From an uncultured bacterium (GTDB lineage: Bacteria > Bacteroidota > Bacteroidia > Bacteroidales > CAIWKO01), in the NCBI GenBank assembly GCA_903916135.1, contig CAIWVT010000670.1, positions 1 through 6,594 of the forward strand: 6,594 bases of DNA, read 5' to 3'. Shown piece after piece: positions 5,409 through 6,594 of the stretch. The translations under genes were made by a program, and so were the position numbers. The first letter of the stretch is position 1; each line of letters starts with the position of its first letter. The notes beneath the pieces were generated by a model. It saw nothing but the letters and a program-made list of their open reading frames with translations, was not told the origin of the DNA and did not search any database.

Positions 5409-6182
5409 ATGGACTCAAAACTATCTGTCGTCATTATTACGTTTAACGAAGAGCGCAACATTGCGCGTTGCCTGGACTCTGTGAAGGATGTAGCGGATGA
5501 TATGGTGGTGGTTGATTCTTTTTCTACGGATAAGACGAAGGCGATTTGTTTGGAGAAGGGCGCCCGCTTTGTGGAGCATGCCTTTGGCGGACATATAGAG
5601 CAGAAGAATTGGGCGATAACGCAGGCGCTGTATCCGCATGTGCTTTCGTTGGATGCCGATGAGGCTTTGGATGCGCGGCTGGTGGCGTCTATTACAGCAG
5701 CCAAAAAGGAGTGGAAGCATGATGGCTACAGCATGAATCGTTTGACGAACTATTGCGGGAAATGGATACGCCACAGCTCGTGGTATCCTGATAGGAAATT
5801 GCGTTTGTGGGACAGCCGCAAGGGCAAATGGGGCGGCACGAACCCTCACGATAAATATGAAATGCGTGCCGACAGCTCGTTGGGGTTTTTGGAAGGCGAC
5901 ATCTTGCATTACTCGTTCTATACCATCAAAGACCATTTGAACCAAGTGGCGAAGTTCTCGGAGATTGCGGCACAAGCGTATTTCGCCGAAGGACGAAAAT
6001 CCATGCTCCTGAAAGTCTGGATTTCGCCCGCGATGAAGTTTTTTAAGATGTATGTCCTGAAGTTAGGCTTCTTGGATGGATACGCGGGTTTTGTGATTGC
6101 GCGCATCTCGGCTTATGCCAATTATATTAAGTATGCCCGTCTGCGGCAATTGCGCAAAGCTTCGCGATGCGTATCGCATTGA
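5409..6182 (+). CDS. Family 2 glycosyltransferase, WaaE/KdtX-like
   Basis: The 257-residue protein begins with the GT2 (GT-A fold) signature LSVVIITFNEERNIARCLDS (5-24), followed by VVVDSFSTDKT (33-43), in which D36 would contact the nucleotide, and the metal-binding LSLDADEAL (79-87, DAD 82-84). Length and the later motifs PDRKLRLW (127-134) and GTNPHDKYE (143-151) fit the beta-1,4-glucosyltransferase subgroup that includes WaaE/KdtX of the lipopolysaccharide core. Such enzymes move a sugar from a nucleotide donor to a growing surface glycan on the cytoplasmic face of the inner membrane. The hydrophobic/amphipathic C-terminus (about 200-240) probably anchors it to the membrane. Donor and acceptor cannot be read from sequence. 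The last residues (KASRCVSH) are not a recognisable family feature. The gene follows hflX by 44 bp and may be transcribed with it. Confidence 0.9.
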   Translation: MDSKLSVVIITFNEERNIARCLDSVKDVADDMVVVDSFSTDKTKAICLEKGARFVEHAFGGHIEQKNWAITQALYPHVLSLDADEALDARLVASITAAKKEWKHDGYSMNRLTNYCGKWIRHSSWYPDRKLRLWDSRKGKWGGTNPHDKYEMRADSSLGFLEGDILHYSFYTIKDHLNQVAKFSEIAAQAYFAEGRKSMLLKVWISPAMKFFKMYVLKLGFLDGYAGFVIARISAYANYIKYARLRQLRKASRCVSH

Positions 6183-6357
6183 GGGGGCACTCCCAGTACA
6201 GCGGAACAATTTTGGCAAGATGGCAGACCGAGATGGAGCTATCGTCGCATTCCTCGAAAGGGAAATAAATAGGTGTAAATCAGGGGTGAAGTTGTGTGGT
6301 GTTGATATTCTGTGATAAAAAGTGGGGACGAAATGGCGTGGGTTTCTAAAAAATTCG
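6183..6357. other. Intergenic, no firm feature
   Basis: This is the gap between the glycosyltransferase stop and the promoter of the next gene. I see no clear terminator. A + strand frame that overlaps the end of the glycosyltransferase gene stays open to 6315, but its product resembles no family I know. Confidence 0.5.
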
Positions 6358-6365
6358 TACGTTTG
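6358..6365 (+). promoter_or_regulatory. Candidate -7 promoter box
   Basis: TACGTTTG matches the Bacteroidota -7 consensus TAnnTTTG exactly and lies 28 bp before the next start codon, giving a short leader of about 20 nt. The expected -33 TTTG is not clearly present (TTTC at 6343-6346 is too close), so support rests mainly on the -7 match and its position. Confidence 0.5.
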
Positions 6366-6393
6366 TGGTTTAGATAAAAATAGGAAAAAGATC

Positions 6394-6594
6394 ATGATGA
6401 AAAAGGCGATTTTGATGTTATGGGTGCTGTGCATGGGTTTAACTGTGTCTGGCGCGGAATTGGTGTTGCGCGGGACGTATTACGGCTACAATCTGCATGT
6501 GCTGAATCCTTCGGCTGGCAGGGGTTTTTGTGTGTATCAGGTGCTGGTGAACGACAAGCCGACGCAGGACGAAATTGAGTCGAATGCATTTGAC
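6394..6594 (+). CDS. Exported protein of unknown function, N-terminal part
   Basis: The frame runs off the right edge after 67 codons. It starts with a clear signal peptide: MMKK, a hydrophobic core (AILMLWVLCMGLTVS) and a likely signal peptidase I site near SGA-E (about residues 19-22). The mature part, with GTYYGYNLHVLNPS, GRGFCVYQVLVNDKPTQDEI and SNAFD, resembles a conserved Bacteroidota family of small secreted or periplasmic proteins with a (G)xYxGxNLxVxNP start, whose function I do not know. The cysteine in FCVYQV lies beyond the cleavage site, so this is not a lipoprotein by the visible sequence. The start could be either of two consecutive ATG codons (6394 or 6397); AGGA at 6382-6385 could help ribosome binding. 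A promoter candidate lies just upstream, so it may be transcribed separately from the glycosyltransferase. Confidence 0.82.
   Translation, partial: MMKKAILMLWVLCMGLTVSGAELVLRGTYYGYNLHVLNPSAGRGFCVYQVLVNDKPTQDEIESNAFD

Noticed and set aside
5421..5975. 184-codon open frame on the - strand across the glycosyltransferase gene
   Set aside because: Antisense to a clear GT2 gene; no family features.
6183..6194. GGG/CCC mini-hairpin after the glycosyltransferase stop
   Set aside because: The stem is only about 3 bp with no T-tract, so it is not a credible terminator.
6097..6315. Overlapping 72-codon + strand frame after the glycosyltransferase
   Set aside because: It starts inside the GT2 gene in another frame and shows no recognisable motif. 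A frameshifted tail of GT2 was considered, but the GT2 protein already has normal family length.

Overview
The window looks like a chromosomal segment from a member of the Bacteroidota, most likely a Prevotella-like Bacteroidales species. This is an inference from four things: TAnnTTTG-type -7 promoter boxes with poor -33 boxes, few Shine-Dalgarno sequences, a Bacteroidota-style HflX, and exported and TPR proteins of types common in that phylum. No rRNA, tRNA, CRISPR array or intact mobile element is visible. All recognisable genes lie on the + strand.

Layout. (1) Positions 2-226 hold the GC-rich C-terminal end of a DUF2075 (schlafen group 3-like) helicase/nuclease-type ATPase. (2) Positions 227-978 are a very AT-rich gap in which base composition drops abruptly at about 260. 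The gap holds a long hairpin, an array of eight degenerate 21-bp repeats in exact register, a cluster of smaller palindromes, and a possible 44-residue membrane protein with one CxxC motif. (3) Positions 1122-3344 encode a 740-residue TPR protein of unknown function. It is followed closely by ppnP (nucleoside phosphorylase) and a four-helix membrane protein; these three are probably co-transcribed. (4) Positions 4180-5364 encode the GTPase HflX, apparently starting at TTG. A family 2 glycosyltransferase of the WaaE/KdtX type follows 44 bp later. (5) The window ends inside a small exported protein with its own candidate promoter.

No single named pathway ties the genes together. HflX (ribosome rescue/disassembly) and PpnP (nucleoside salvage) are housekeeping functions, the glycosyltransferase probably acts on lipopolysaccharide or another surface glycan, and the TPR protein is probably an intracellular scaffold. 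The most unusual content is non-coding: the 21-bp array at 393-560, and a family of 7-bp-period repeats (unit roughly ANNAATC) that occurs in three separate intergenic gaps, twice just before a start codon and once in reverse orientation after a stop codon. I did not find convincing evidence of a new multi-gene system; the repeat families and the small ORF are the best leads.
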